The notes beneath the pieces were generated by a model. That model made no database searches. It had not been told where the DNA came from and saw nothing but the letters and a program-made list of their open reading frames with translations. Both the position numbers and the translations under genes were made by a program. Shown piece by piece: positions 7,848 to 16,528 of a stretch of 64,000 nucleotides of DNA. The DNA lies in NCBI RefSeq assembly GCF_014640075.1, contig NZ_BMGG01000002.1, positions 1 through 64,000 on the forward strand, read 5' to 3'. Positions within the stretch are counted from its first letter, which is position 1. Every line of letters begins with the position of its first letter. Source of the stretch: Chelatococcus reniformis (GTDB lineage: Bacteria; Pseudomonadota; Alphaproteobacteria; Rhizobiales; Beijerinckiaceae).

Positions 7848-8426
7848 TCAGTCCGGCGCTCGCGCCGAGGCGCGGCGAGTCTCGCCTCGCCCGGGGGCGC
7901 GAGCGCGCTCAGTCGACCGGCACCGGCCGCGGCCGACATTGTCATTGCTCGCCGGCGGGAGTGCCAGGGTCTTGCTTTGCTTCTTGACGCGGCGTTTGCG
8001 GCGGCGCGTGCCTGCCTTCCTGCCGAGGAGGCTCGTAAAGCTCTCGATCAGGGCGGCCAGGCCCGGCTCGTCGACGATCAGCGCCGCATCGGCGGCCGAG
8101 AGCCAGCGGCATTGGCGCTGCCCCATCTCCGGCCAGCGCTTGCGCTGCCGGGTGACACGCAGGGGATAGACCTTCACCTCGACGAAACGGAAGTGATCGT
8201 CGAGCCGCTTCCAATAGCCGTAGGTGCCGATCGGCCGCTTGCCGATCTTGCCGGTCAGCCCAGCCTCCTCCAGCGCTTCCCGGGCGGCCGCCGCACTGTC
8301 CTTCATGCCCTTGATCGGCCAGCCTTTGGGGATCACCGGCCGCCGCGTGCTGCGCGAGGTGAGCATCAGGATCTCGATTCCCTTGCGGGCGCGATACGGG
8401 AGTGCCGCGACCTGCTTACCCTTCAA
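7848..8426 (-). CDS. Nudix hydrolase with basic C-terminal tail
   Basis: A 192-aa Nudix-fold protein predicted to hydrolyse a nucleoside-diphosphate-linked or polyphosphate substrate. The N-terminal part has I-P-K-G-W-P-I-K-G-M and A-R-E-A-L-E-E-A-G-L, the REUxEExGU core of the Nudix box. The first Glu of the textbook box is replaced, which I regard as normal for the subfamily carrying P-K-G-W-P. W-L-S-A-A-D-A closes the fold at about residue 110. From residue about 135 a tail rich in Arg and Lys (R-R-R-K-R-R-V-K-K) extends beyond the usual 140-150 aa length. The ATG at 8426 is the only suitable start. Convergent with the acyltransferase. Substrate unknown. Confidence 0.8.
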   Translation of the reverse strand: MKGKQVAALPYRARKGIEILMLTSRSTRRPVIPKGWPIKGMKDSAAAAREALEEAGLTGKIGKRPIGTYGYWKRLDDHFRFVEVKVYPLRVTRQRKRWPEMGQRQCRWLSAADAALIVDEPGLAALIESFTSLLGRKAGTRRRKRRVKKQSKTLALPPASNDNVGRGRCRSTERARAPGRGETRRASARAPD

Positions 8427-8802
8427 TGCTCACCTCCGGCGGCGCGCAAACCTGACAACTGGCGAAGGCGCCGGCGCGGGCAGGAGGCATGGCCGCCCGC
8501 ATCGGCCGCGGCCGATTCGGCCGCAGAATTCACGGCCGGAACGCGTAAACGGGTCGATGGGTCCGTCAAGAGCGATTGCTTCAATCGATCACTCGGGCGC
8601 GATCCGTGGCGGCTCGCGCGGCCGAGGGCGGCGATCGGCGTGCGTTCGCGCGTCGCAGTGCGGCCCCATTGCCAGCGCGGTGAAGCCCTGCGATTTTCAG
8701 CGCGGCCGAAGCAGCGGCGAGCTGGGCGCCGACGCATGTGCGATCGGTCCACCCGAGGGGCGACCGGGATGGCCAGCGGGCGCAAACGAGGCAGGGCAGG
8801 TC
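8427..8802. other. Divergent intergenic region
   Basis: Between the Nudix gene (minus) and the first of two paralogous membrane-anchored proteins (plus). GC-rich, no recognised gene, operator or RNA. An in-frame extension of the downstream gene runs through it without stops, but its Arg-rich translation is typical of non-coding high-GC DNA. Confidence 0.4.
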
Positions 8803-9186
8803 GTGAACAAGTATCTTATGGGCGCGCTGTTCACCGTGCCGTTCGCCGGCATCCTCACGGCCGCGTATTTCAGCGTCAAATCCACGTGCGACAACGTCCC
8901 CCAGATCAAGTCGGCGGCACAGGGGGCGGTCAAGGCGCACGCGATCTTTCCGGAGATGGCGAAGTTCGGCGACGATATGACCATCACCGGCGTAGGCACG
9001 CTGGACATCCAGGTCACAGGAAGCGTCGATATCCACGACAAACCGGGCGCGGTGTTGCAGAAGGACTTCGTCGTCAAGCTCAAATGCAATCCCGGCGCAC
9101 ACACGATCGAGTGGATCGACGACCGGCTGTCGGACCACGCGGCGGTGCAACCGGCCCAGAGCACATCGGGGCAGCGGCCGAACTGA
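8803..9186 (+). CDS. Membrane-anchored hypothetical protein, paralog 1
   Basis: A 127-aa protein of unknown function. It begins with GTG at 8803 (purine-rich GAGGCAGGGCAGG upstream) and opens with a single membrane anchor or uncleaved signal (A-L-F-T-V-P-F-A-G-I-L-T-A-A). The rest is a small beta-rich domain: T-I-T-G-V-G-T-L-D-I-Q-V-T-G-S-V-D, then F-V-V-K-L-K-C. Two Cys residues (S-T-C-D and K-L-K-C) could form a periplasmic disulfide. The next gene encodes a shorter paralog with the same plan, so this is a tandem duplication. No longer upstream start is supported. Probably periplasm-facing; function unknown. Confidence 0.65.
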   Translation: MNKYLMGALFTVPFAGILTAAYFSVKSTCDNVPQIKSAAQGAVKAHAIFPEMAKFGDDMTITGVGTLDIQVTGSVDIHDKPGAVLQKDFVVKLKCNPGAHTIEWIDDRLSDHAAVQPAQSTSGQRPN

Positions 9187-9355
9187 GGCCACGCCGAACG
9201 GCCGGTCGCCTGATCTGATCACCGTCCCCCAAGCCCCTGCAATCGGCGCGTTTTACCCGCCGAGGTGGGGCGCCGACGGCGCGATCGCGGCCCGTGAGTC
9301 TTGTCTCCGGGCGGCTTTGCTGCGATCATCGCTATGCAAACAAGCGGGTTCAAGC

Positions 9356-9727
9356 GTGGACGCATTCATCAAGTCGACGGCCTTCGGTTGCGTCATCCTG
9401 GCCATCGCCGCGGTGGTCTATTCCCGCATCCCATCCGTCTGCACGAGCCACGACATGGCGCATAAATCGGCGCGCGGCGCCGTCATGGCGCTGCTGCGGT
9501 CGCCCGGCCTCGCCAAGTTCCACGCGGAGGCGGACGTCTCCGGCCTCGGCTCCGAGCATGTCCAAGTCACCGGCGTGGTCGATACCAACGAGCCGTCGCG
9601 GGCGACGGAGCGGAAGCGCTTCCATGTGAAGATGTCCTGCGCCTCCCAGCAGTACATGCAGGTTCTGGAGGCGCACCTCTCCGAGCACGACACGGCCCCG
9701 CGCGAGCAGCCGGTGAGCGACGGCTGA
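9356..9727 (+). CDS. Membrane-anchored hypothetical protein, paralog 2
   Basis: A 123-aa paralog of the protein encoded just upstream. It starts at GTG 9356, giving an N-terminal anchor (A-F-G-C-V-I-L-A-I-A-A-V-V-Y), then S-V-C-T-S-H and a beta-rich domain with H-V-Q-V-T-G-V-V-D-T and F-H-V-K-M-S-C. These align with the Q-V-T-G-S-V-D and V-V-K-L-K-C segments of paralog 1, with both Cys kept. An ATG in the same frame at 9317 is possible but adds a non-hydrophobic leader and makes the anchor internal. The 169-bp spacer suggests separate or loosely coupled transcription. Function unknown. Confidence 0.62.
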   Translation: MDAFIKSTAFGCVILAIAAVVYSRIPSVCTSHDMAHKSARGAVMALLRSPGLAKFHAEADVSGLGSEHVQVTGVVDTNEPSRATERKRFHVKMSCASQQYMQVLEAHLSEHDTAPREQPVSDG

Positions 9728-10044
9728 GCTTCGTCGCGCCGCGCGGGCTGGCCGTCGCCGGAGCGGTGGCGCTGCGCGCTCAAGCCTCGGAAGGAGCGAC
9801 CTGCGGAGGGGGTGTGGGCACGCGAGCCCTCGATTATCCAGCAAGGTCGTAATCTGCTATGACCATGGCGCAGGCGCGCCGCGGCACGGCAGGCCCCGCC
9901 GTTTGGGGACATGGTGTCGCGGTGACCGGCTTGCCTTCCTTTCGCTCGCGTTAACCCATCGGAGCGACAAGAAGGCTGGCTAACCGGATCGGGCCCGTTG
10001 GGGAATCGTCCCCATGCGGGCGTTGGTGGAGGCAGGAGAACGCG
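9728..10044. other. Intergenic region, nothing recognised
   Basis: Spacer upstream of a small secreted protein gene. Plus-strand promoter for that gene is expected here; the segment near 10020-10044 provides a purine-rich GGAGGCAGGAG ribosome binding site for it. No other feature seen. Confidence 0.4.
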
Positions 10045-10296
10045 ATGCGCGTGTTGAAGGCTTGGGTTTTCGCCGGGGCGCTGGCGGCCGTGGCCGCATC
10101 GTCCGGAAGCGGCATGGCCGCCAAACTGGAGAAGCCCGAGAAGCCGACGCAGGCCGCGGCCAGCGAGACCGGTGAGCGCGATATCGAAGCCTTCATCGCC
10201 CGCAACAAGGCGCTCAAGGACGCCGAAGAGCGGAGCTTCCAGAAGCGTGATGCGGAGCTCAAACGCAAGGTCAACGGCATCTGCTCGAATTGTTGA
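10045..10296 (+). CDS. Small secreted charged protein, 83 aa
   Basis: Unrecognised small protein with a clear Sec signal peptide (M-R-V-L-K-A then A-G-A-L-A-A-V-A-A-S, cleavage likely after the A-A near residue 26). The mature part is very rich in Lys, Glu, Ala and Arg, predicted helical (A-L-K-D-A-E-E-R-S-F-Q-K-R-D-A-E-L-K-R-K), and ends in a C-S-N-C motif. The GGAGGCAGGAG upstream gives strong support for the ATG. The terminal CxxC could bind metal or form a disulfide. Solitary; function unknown. Confidence 0.65.
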   Translation: MRVLKAWVFAGALAAVAASSGSGMAAKLEKPEKPTQAAASETGERDIEAFIARNKALKDAEERSFQKRDAELKRKVNGICSNC

Positions 10297-10608
10297 GGCC
10301 GCCGCCGCGGGCCGCGGGCAGCGGTCCGGCGGCGCGGTGCTGGACCAACAGCCGCGATCGGGAGGCTGACGGCGCCGGAGGCGCCGCGGCGGCGTCGATC
10401 GAGACGAGCCCGTCGATGCGTGTCCCCACGGCGACGACAGGGCTTCAATCCGGCCTTCCCGCGACATTCTGTGCACCGGTCCGGATCGCTTCCGCCGTGC
10501 GATGCGGGCCTCACGGCTCGCCTTCGGGCCGGCCGCGAAAAAGACATCTTGTCGGCGGGGGCGGCGGCGGACTACCTTGCCGCGGGCTGATCTCAACTGG
10601 CGGGCGTC
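10297..10608. other. Intergenic region, nothing recognised
   Basis: Spacer between the small secreted protein and the methyltransferase-like gene. High GC, no recognisable gene, repeat or RNA. Confidence 0.4.
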
Positions 10609-12018
10609 ATGAGTATTGCGACCAGAGTAGCGTCGGGCGATGTGTCGCTGTTTTCGGTGGAGACGCAAACCTCGCCGCACGACAGGCGATCCCTGTTGCT
10701 GCTGCAGAACATCGTTGCGTCATACTACGGCGAGCGCGGCTACAAGTACTTCGAGATCGGCTCCCATCTCGGCGGCAGTATCTTGCCGCATCTGCTGGAT
10801 GAGCGGTGCCAGGGCATCGTGTCGCTCGATGCGCGCACGCCCATGCAGCCCGACGAGCGCGGTGTCTCCTTCCGCTACAAGGAGAATACCACGGCGGCGA
10901 TGATGGGCACCCTGGCCAAGGCCGCGCCGCAAGCCGATCTCGGCAAGATCAGGGCCATCGACGGCACGTCGGCGCAGCTCACGCCTGCCGCGATCGGGAT
11001 GGACACCAGGCTAGTGCTCATCGACGGCGAGCACACCAATCGGGCGGCCTTTGCAGATTTCGTCAATGTGCTGAGACTGGTCGGGAAGGACGTCATCATC
11101 GCCTTTCACGACGCAAACCTGCTCGTCGACGCGATCTGGAACGTTCCGGCCATGCTGTCGTTCCTCGGGCGGCCCTGCGAGGTCGTGATGCTGCCGGATG
11201 TGGTGTGCGCCGTCGCGCTGGGGGACCTGATCGCGCCCACCAAGGCTGCGACGCGCGATGTCCGCATGCATGCCGAGAACTTCTACCAGAATTCCAAGCG
11301 CGGGCTGGTCGAATTCCACCAGGGCCTGCCCAAGCGGCCCCCCCAGCAGGGCCTCGGCGTACCCCTGGTGATGAAGCAGCCGGCCGCCGATAGGCCGGCC
11401 GAGGGATCGCCGCCGGGCCGGCCGCAACCGGCGCGGCCCGCCGCGCCGCCGGACCGCCGGCCCGACCGACCAACGGCGGACAGGGGGGTGCCGCAGACGG
11501 CGCCGGCCGAGCGTCCGCGACCGGCGAGGCCAGCGCCCGCGCGGCCCGCCGCAGACGGACCCGTGGCCGCCGCCGCGGTCGAGCGGACGGTTCCGGTCGA
11601 GGGCGTGCCCGAGAGGCCAGCGCCCAGGCGGCCGCAGCCAGTGCGGCCCGTGCCCGCAGACCTCAGCGGTCGTCCGGAGGGCGAGCAGGGCAGGGCGCCG
11701 AGCCGGCCGCCCGAAGGGCCGGCTCGCCCCGCCGCAGCCGCGAGACCCGCGCCGGCCAGGCCTGTTTCGGACGGCCCCGCGCCGGCCGGGACGACCGACA
11801 GACCGACGGCTGACAAGGGCACGCCCGACCGCGCGCCGGCCCAACGCCCCTTGCCGGGACAGGCGGCCGCCGCGCGGGTGCTACCCGCCCAGCCCACACC
11901 GCAGGAGCCGGCTGCCGACAAGCCGACGATGGCCGAGCCGCCGCGCCCGACGTCCGCGGCCTCGGTCGACGCGCCAGACCCGGCGCTTGCGGCGGCAGCG
12001 GCCGCCTCCACCGCGTAG
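10609..12018 (+). CDS. Class I methyltransferase-like protein with long Pro/Ala-rich tail
   Basis: A 469-aa two-part protein. Residues about 25-235 look like a class I SAM-dependent methyltransferase of the small sugar/antibiotic O-methyltransferase type: Y-F-E-I-G-S-H-L-G-G-S (motif I), then L-V-L-I-D-G-E-H-T-N and I-I-A-F-H-D-A-N. From about residue 255 the protein becomes low complexity, roughly 210 residues dominated by Pro, Ala, Arg, Gly and Asp. It contains at least two recognisable internal units, D-R-P-T-A-D-R-G-V-P and D-R-P-T-A-D-K-G-T-P, each followed by A-P-A-(E/Q)-R-P. The tail is probably disordered. The ATG at 10609 has only weak Shine-Dalgarno sequence, but the domain begins shortly after. 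No glycan genes are adjacent, so the acceptor is unknown. Confidence 0.7.
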   Translation: MSIATRVASGDVSLFSVETQTSPHDRRSLLLLQNIVASYYGERGYKYFEIGSHLGGSILPHLLDERCQGIVSLDARTPMQPDERGVSFRYKENTTAAMMGTLAKAAPQADLGKIRAIDGTSAQLTPAAIGMDTRLVLIDGEHTNRAAFADFVNVLRLVGKDVIIAFHDANLLVDAIWNVPAMLSFLGRPCEVVMLPDVVCAVALGDLIAPTKAATRDVRMHAENFYQNSKRGLVEFHQGLPKRPPQQGLGVPLVMKQPAADRPAEGSPPGRPQPARPAAPPDRRPDRPTADRGVPQTAPAERPRPARPAPARPAADGPVAAAAVERTVPVEGVPERPAPRRPQPVRPVPADLSGRPEGEQGRAPSRPPEGPARPAAAARPAPARPVSDGPAPAGTTDRPTADKGTPDRAPAQRPLPGQAAAARVLPAQPTPQEPAADKPTMAEPPRPTSAASVDAPDPALAAAAAASTA

Positions 12019-12250
12019 GCTCGCGGGAGCTCGTCCGGTCTCAGCCTGAGCGCAGACATCCCGCATCCTGCGCGAAGCCCGATGGATATGTGCGGCAGCG
12101 CGAACACGCCGCACTCGGGCTGTGGCGCGGTGTCGCCGGGGTCCCCCTCCTGGGCTGTGCACAAGAGCTTCGACTTGTCCGTTAAGCGGCTTGCGGTGCC
12201 GAAGGGACGCCGCTATAAGTCCGCCTCCGCCGGGCCATTCCCGGCGCTGT

Positions 12251-12327
12251 CGGAGTGTAGCGCAGCCTGGTAGCGCACCTCGTTCGGGACGAGGGGGTCG
12301 CAGGTTCAAATCCTGCCACTCCGACCA
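12251..12327 (+). tRNA. tRNA-Pro (anticodon CGG)
   Basis: Full cloverleaf by eye: acceptor stem CGGAGTG/CACTCCG, D-arm GCGC...GCGC with GCCTGGTAGC, anticodon stem CCTCG/CGAGG with loop TTCGGGA (anticodon CGG), T-arm GCAGG-TTCAAAT-CCTGC, and an encoded CCA end. Confidence 0.95.
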
Positions 12328-12690
12328 CTAAGCCAATTCCCTCAATATCTTAGTTGATTGGCCTGCTGATGCCGGCAGGCCTGCGGACAGGTTGAACCGC
12401 GCTGTCGCGCTATGCCTGACGCGGCTCAGGCGAGAGATGATGCGCGACCCTGCCTTTGGCTTGCCACGGCTTGCCACGGCTTGAGGGGCGAGCCCAGGTC
12501 TAGGCGCCTCGACCGCCGCTCGGGCACGGGCCCCATCGAAAGCCGGCGAATCGCAGGCCAGATATTCCAACTCATTGAAATCGGCACACTTTGCGATCGG
12601 ATGCCTTCACCCGACGGTTTGGCCGCCCTAGGTAGACTGGAGAGGACACGGCCGTCGCCCCCGCGACCGCCAACCGCGGAGGCCGAAGGC
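12328..12690. other. Intergenic region after tRNA-Pro
   Basis: Contains a short hairpin (GCCTGC 12361-12366 with GCAGGC 12375-12380) that may end the tRNA transcript, and a small tandem repeat of the ten-base unit ttgccacggc (12461-12483, a little over two copies). No gene recognised, and no integrase or tRNA 3'-end duplication is seen. Confidence 0.4.
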
Positions 12691-12900
12691 TTGATCATCA
12701 CCGTGCTGACCCATGCGCTCGTGACGCTTCTCATCGCGGGCCTGATCATCTGGCTCATCGCTTTCCTGCCCTTCGACGGCCGCATCAAGATGATTCTGCG
12801 AGTCGTGGTCGTCGTGCTGGCGCTGGTGTCGATCGTTCGCTCCTTGGATCTGCTCGCCATCTCGCCGTCGACGGCGCCATCGACGAAAATCACCGAGTAG
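12691..12900 (+). CDS. Small two-helix membrane protein, 69 aa
   Basis: A 69-aa inner-membrane protein starting with TTG at 12691; GGAGG lies eight bases upstream. Two hydrophobic segments (V-T-L-L-I-A-G-L-I-I-W-L-I and I-L-R-V-V-V-V-V-L-A-L-V) are separated by F-D-G-R-I-K, a layout seen in a widespread family of small uncharacterised bacterial membrane proteins. The tail is polar. It lies between two tRNA genes. Function unknown; real-gene call rests on the RBS and the hydrophobic pattern. Confidence 0.6.
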   Translation: MIITVLTHALVTLLIAGLIIWLIAFLPFDGRIKMILRVVVVVLALVSIVRSLDLLAISPSTAPSTKITE

Positions 12901-13013
12901 GGCGGCCGCCCGCTGTCGGGCGGTGCGCCTCCTCGAGGATGTGCACAGCCCCGCCGGCCGTTCGCACCACGCATTGCAAGCCGACGTTCACGCCACTATG
13001 GTCCGCGGCGCAT

Positions 13014-13085
13014 TGGGGCGTCGCCAAGTGGTAAGGCAACGGTTTTTGGTACCGTCATTCCCAGGTTCGAATCCTGGCGCCCCAG
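13014..13085 (+). tRNA. tRNA-Gln (anticodon TTG)
   Basis: Acceptor TGGGGCG/CGCCCCA, anticodon stem ACGGT/ACCGT with loop TTTTGGT (anticodon TTG), T-arm CCAGG-TTCGAAT-CCTGG, discriminator G. The CCA end is not encoded, in contrast to the nearby tRNA-Pro. Confidence 0.95.
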
Positions 13086-13584
13086 CGCATCCCGATTATC
13101 ACGTAGATCCAGTTCGTTTTGATCGGCGCCTGACGTAATACTTCGCCGTCGTGAGGCGGTCGCGGCTTGGGAACGCTGGCTGCTGGAATCGGAGGCGCCA
13201 CCTGGAACGGCTGCGTCGTGCCACGCGCGAGGGCGAGATCGCCCGTCGCAGCCGCGCCCGGAACCGCACCAGCTTCAAGGCGTACAGCCCGCTCGAAGCT
13301 GCCGTATGACACCACCCGCCAACCATTTCGCTCTATGGGACGATTGCCGATCGTCAGGGAGAGCGCCGTGAGCCTGGTCGAGAACGAACGCAAGAGGCTG
13401 GCCGCGAACGCCCTGGATCGATGCTCGACGGGCTTCATCACGGTCGGAACTGTCGCGCCGATCGCCGCCTATATTCACCGAACGCGATCCCATTCGATCG
13501 GGTCCATATGCTGGGGCCGATTGCTTGGTTGGTCGCGGGTGGCGTGCTAGATTTCGCAGCGCGCCTTGCCCTAAGGGGGCTGAG
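13086..13584. other. Intergenic region after tRNA-Gln, no firm gene
   Basis: Both strands have open frames of about 128 codons here, but the minus-strand one ends inside tRNA-Gln and the plus-strand one is Arg/Thr-rich with no start signal. Nothing convincing; it could be a decayed gene. Confidence 0.4.
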
Positions 13585-13698
13585 ATGAGCTACGAGGTCT
13601 TTGCCTGGATCGTGATGCCACTCGCCGTGGCGGCCGTCGGCGTGGGCTACGCGCTGTATGTGGGCCGCGACCGTGAGCGCATGCACCCTGGCGAGTGA
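13585..13698 (+). CDS. Tiny single-pass membrane protein, 37 aa
   Basis: A 37-aa peptide with one membrane span (V-M-P-L-A-V-A-A-V-G-V-G-Y-A-L-Y-V) flanked by S-Y-E-V-F-A-W on one side and G-R-D-R-E-R-M on the other. This is a plausible N-out or N-in single-pass topology with positive residues after the span. The ATG has AAGGGGGC a few bases upstream. No family recognised. It is too short for most gene finders; support is the RBS plus a clean hydrophobic-then-charged layout. Confidence 0.5.
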   Translation: MSYEVFAWIVMPLAVAAVGVGYALYVGRDRERMHPGE

Positions 13699-13882
13699 TG
13701 GACGTCGACTGGCGATACATCCTCGCCGGTTCCCGCGCATTCGCCCGCCCGTCGCGGCGTCGCCGCACTCTCCTGATCGACCAGTGACACGCGCCGAACC
13801 GCCGCGAAGCCTAGCCTGAAACATGGAGCCGCGCACGCCCGGTCGGCTTCGAACGGTATCAGCCGTCGGTTGGACCCGCCTG

Positions 13883-13985
13883 GAGCGTTTTCGAGCGGAG
13901 TGGACGCCGGTTAGCGTTAAGAAAACGCGATAAATCAAATAGATAGAGCATTTCGGCGATTCGAAGAAACGCGGAAATGCTCTAG
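13883..13985. repeat. Dispersed palindromic intergenic repeat, copy 1
   Basis: About 103 bp. The left half (gagcgttttcgagcggagtg...cgccggtt) is followed by a right half that forms a hairpin: AGAGCATTTC at 13945 pairs with GAAATGCTCT ending near 13983. A second copy lies at 41573-41674 with the same two-part layout. It is AT-richer than its surroundings and sits downstream of the sugar-acid dehydratase. This type of element is common between genes in Hyphomicrobiales genomes. The rest of 13699-14117 shows nothing recognisable. Confidence 0.75.
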
Positions 13986-14117
13986 CGGCTCAGCGCAATG
14001 AACTTGAGGCCTTTGAGCGGATGCCCGGCCCGCGTTGACAAATCCATCCCATCGCGAAATGCTCTCGGCGCCCCGTCGGATCTCGCGTCGGTGCACCGCA
14101 TCAATCGCGTGGGCGCG

Positions 14118-15923
14118 TCAGTGGTTGTCGCGGGGTATCCCCTTCGTCTCGGCAAGGCGTTGGTAGCGCACCGCCGGCTCCAGGACGGCTCCGGTCTCGA
14201 GTTGTCCGACGAGGCCGCGCTGGATTTCCTGCCAGGGCGTCTGGTGCGCTGGGTAGGCATAGCCGCCGGCAGCCTCGAGGGCGCGCCGGCGCTCGGCGAG
14301 CTCGTCCTCCGGCACCAGCATGTCGGCGGTGCCGCGCGTGAGATCGATGCGCACGCGGTCACCGGTGCGCAGCAGCGCCAGGCCGCCGCCAATGGCAGCC
14401 TCCGGCGAGGCGTTGAGGATCGACGGCGAGCCCGACGTGCCCGACTGGCGGCCGTCGCCGATGCAGGGCAGGGCGTGGATGCCGGCTTTGATGAGGTGGG
14501 CGGGCGCGCGCATGTTCACCACCTCGGCCGCGCCGGGGTAGCCGATCGGTCCGGCGCCGCGCATGAACAGAATGGTCGTCTCGTCGATGGCGAGGGCGGG
14601 GTCGTCGATGCGGGCGTGATAGTCCTCCGGCCCGTCGAACACCACGGCGCGCCCCTCGAAGGCCTCAGGGTCGTCCGGGTTCGAGAGGTAGCGAAGGCGG
14701 AACTCCGACGAGATCACGCTGAGCTTCATGATGGCGGACGAAAAGAGATTGCCGCGCAGCACGCGAAAACCAGCCTTCTCCTTCAGCGGGCGATCGTAGG
14801 GCCAGATGACCGCCTCGTCGGCGATCGCGGCGCCGCGACAATTGTCGCCGATCGAGCGACCGTTGACAGTGAGGGCCTTCTCGTGGACGAGGCCCTGCGT
14901 CATCAGCTGGTTGACGACGGCGGGCACGCCACCGGCGTGATAGTAGTCCTCGCCGAGATAGATTCCCGCCGGCTGAAGGTTGACCAGGAGCGGGATATCC
15001 TCGCCATAGGTCTGCCAGTCGTCGATGGTGAGCTCGACGCCCACGTGGCGGGCGAGCGCATTGAGATGGATCGGCGCATTGGTCGAGCCGCCGATGGCCG
15101 AGTTGACCCGAATGGCGTTGATGAAGGCCTCGCGCGTGAGGATGTCCGACGGCTTCAGATCCTCGCGCACCATGTCGACGATGCGCAGCCCGGTGCGGTA
15201 GGCGATCTCTTGGCGGTCCCGGTAGGGGGCGGGGATGGCGGCGGAGCCGGGGAGCTGCATGCCGAGCGCTTCGGCGAGCGAGTTCATCGTCGTCGCCGTG
15301 CCCATGGTGTTGCAGTAGCCGGTCGACGGCGCCGAGGAGGCGACCAGCTTGACGAAGCCCGCATAGTCGATCTCGCCGGCCGCCAACAACTCGCGCGCCT
15401 TCCACACGATGGTGCCGGACCCCGTGCGTTCGCCCTTGTGCCAGCCGTTCAGCATCGGTCCAACGGACAGCGCGATGGCCGGGATGTTCACCGTCGCTGC
15501 GGCCATGAGACAGGCCGGGGTGGTCTTGTCGCAGCCGATGGTCAGCACGACGCCGTCGAGCGGATAGCCGTAGAGCACCTCGACGAGCCCGAGATAGGCG
15601 AGGTTGCGGTCGAGGCCGGCCGTGGGGCGCTTGCCGGTCTCCTGGATCGGGTGGACCGGGAACTCGATGGCGATGCCGCCCGCCTCGCGGATGCCCTCGC
15701 GCACCCGCTTCGCCAGCTCCAGATGGTGGCGGTTGCAGGGCGACAGGTCGGATCCGGTCTGGGCGATGCCGATGATCGGTCGGCCGCTTTGCAACTCCTC
15801 CTGGCTAAGCCCGAAATTGAGGTAGCGCTCCAGATAGAGCGCCGTCATGTCGACGTTGTCGGGGTTGTCGAACCAGGCCTTGGAGCGAAGCGGGCGGGCT
15901 GATGTCTCGACCTTGTCGGCCAT
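14118..15923 (-). CDS. Sugar-acid dehydratase, IlvD/Edd family (arabonate/xylonate type)
   Basis: A 601-aa Fe-S dehydratase that removes water from an aldonic acid such as xylonate or arabonate to give a 2-keto-3-deoxy acid. Cluster-type cysteines are visible in [19 protein letters not shown] and S-T-G-Y-C-N-T-M-G. The stretches [16 protein letters not shown] and [12 protein letters not shown] match the sugar-acid branch rather than true dihydroxy-acid dehydratase (IlvD). Length is usual for this branch. The ATG at 15923 has AGGGAG upstream; a longer in-frame leader to 16136 lacks similarity. No transporter or aldolase adjoins it, so the exact sugar acid is open. Confidence 0.88.
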   Translation of the reverse strand: MADKVETSARPLRSKAWFDNPDNVDMTALYLERYLNFGLSQEELQSGRPIIGIAQTGSDLSPCNRHHLELAKRVREGIREAGGIAIEFPVHPIQETGKRPTAGLDRNLAYLGLVEVLYGYPLDGVVLTIGCDKTTPACLMAAATVNIPAIALSVGPMLNGWHKGERTGSGTIVWKARELLAAGEIDYAGFVKLVASSAPSTGYCNTMGTATTMNSLAEALGMQLPGSAAIPAPYRDRQEIAYRTGLRIVDMVREDLKPSDILTREAFINAIRVNSAIGGSTNAPIHLNALARHVGVELTIDDWQTYGEDIPLLVNLQPAGIYLGEDYYHAGGVPAVVNQLMTQGLVHEKALTVNGRSIGDNCRGAAIADEAVIWPYDRPLKEKAGFRVLRGNLFSSAIMKLSVISSEFRLRYLSNPDDPEAFEGRAVVFDGPEDYHARIDDPALAIDETTILFMRGAGPIGYPGAAEVVNMRAPAHLIKAGIHALPCIGDGRQSGTSGSPSILNASPEAAIGGGLALLRTGDRVRIDLTRGTADMLVPEDELAERRRALEAAGGYAYPAHQTPWQEIQRGLVGQLETGAVLEPAVRYQRLAETKGIPRDNH

Positions 15924-16089
15924 GGCGGCGCTCCCTGCGATTCGAGCGGCGGCGACGCGGCCGATGGACCATGCCGGCCCGTCCGCCGGGAGGGTGCCGA
16001 AGGAAGAAGCGCCGTCGTCGTCGCGCATGAGGCTAGCGCGAGTCGATACCGCCTGGCGAGCTACGCTTGTCGCCGCCTTCTCGCCAGGC

Positions 16090-16335
16090 TCAGCTGCCCA
16101 GACTGCGATAGACGCACACGCGTCCGCGGTCTTCATATCCTGCCGGGCAGGATTGGACGCAGGCGCCGGCCGCGAATTTCAGCCCCGATGGGCAGTTGGA
16201 TGAGAGCTGCGCATAGGCCGCACCTCCCGTCAGCCCCCATAGCACCAGAGCTGCGGCGAAGACCTTCGACACCCTCGGCGCGCCGGGACACAACAGCTCA
16301 CGCCGCATGGCAGCGTTTCCAGGGCAGACAGTCAT
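16090..16335 (-). CDS. Cys-rich secreted protein, 81 aa, paralog 1
   Basis: A small exported protein with a signal sequence ([18 protein letters not shown]) and a mature part of about 38 residues carrying four Cys in [18 protein letters not shown] and R-V-C-V-Y. The 19052-19297 gene encodes a paralog with the same spacing. The start at 16335 gives GAGG eight bases upstream and makes both paralogs exactly 81 aa; a start at 16308 is the alternative. The two disulfides expected would make a compact knot. No function known to me; periplasmic or secreted. Confidence 0.7.
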   Translation of the reverse strand: MTVCPGNAAMRRELLCPGAPRVSKVFAAALVLWGLTGGAAYAQLSSNCPSGLKFAAGACVQSCPAGYEDRGRVCVYRSLGS

Positions 16336-16528
16336 GGCGCCAACCTCATCTACTGGCCGATCCAAATGTTCGCGATGGGTCACACCATGCGGCCGCACGA
16401 TCGACTTGTGATGACGTACGTGGGTATGATCCGCTCCCGCAGATCATCGCACGAAATCGTCTTGCCATTGGAGCGGCCGGCGCGCCCGAGCCGCCGCCGG
16501 AGGCGGGAGGAGCCGTCGTGAGGGCGTC

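Noticed and set aside
12461-12483. Tandem ten-base repeat as start of a CRISPR or VNTR array
   Set aside because: Only a little over two units and no spacers; it is a trivial local repeat.
12251-13085. Possible integrated island between the two tRNA genes
   Set aside because: No integrase, no duplicated tRNA 3' end and no change in base composition were seen.
13055-13441. A 128-codon minus-strand frame next to tRNA-Gln
   Set aside because: Its C-terminus reads through the tRNA gene in antisense, a frequent false gene. No start signal or family.
13998-15902. A 634-codon open frame on the plus strand
   Set aside because: It is antisense to the sugar-acid dehydratase and its translation is His/Arg/Asp-rich without any family motif. 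Such mirror frames are common in high-GC genes.
14118-15923. Dihydroxy-acid dehydratase (ilvD) of branched-chain amino acid synthesis
   Set aside because: The [15 protein letters not shown] segment and the general layout fit the sugar-acid branch of the family better.
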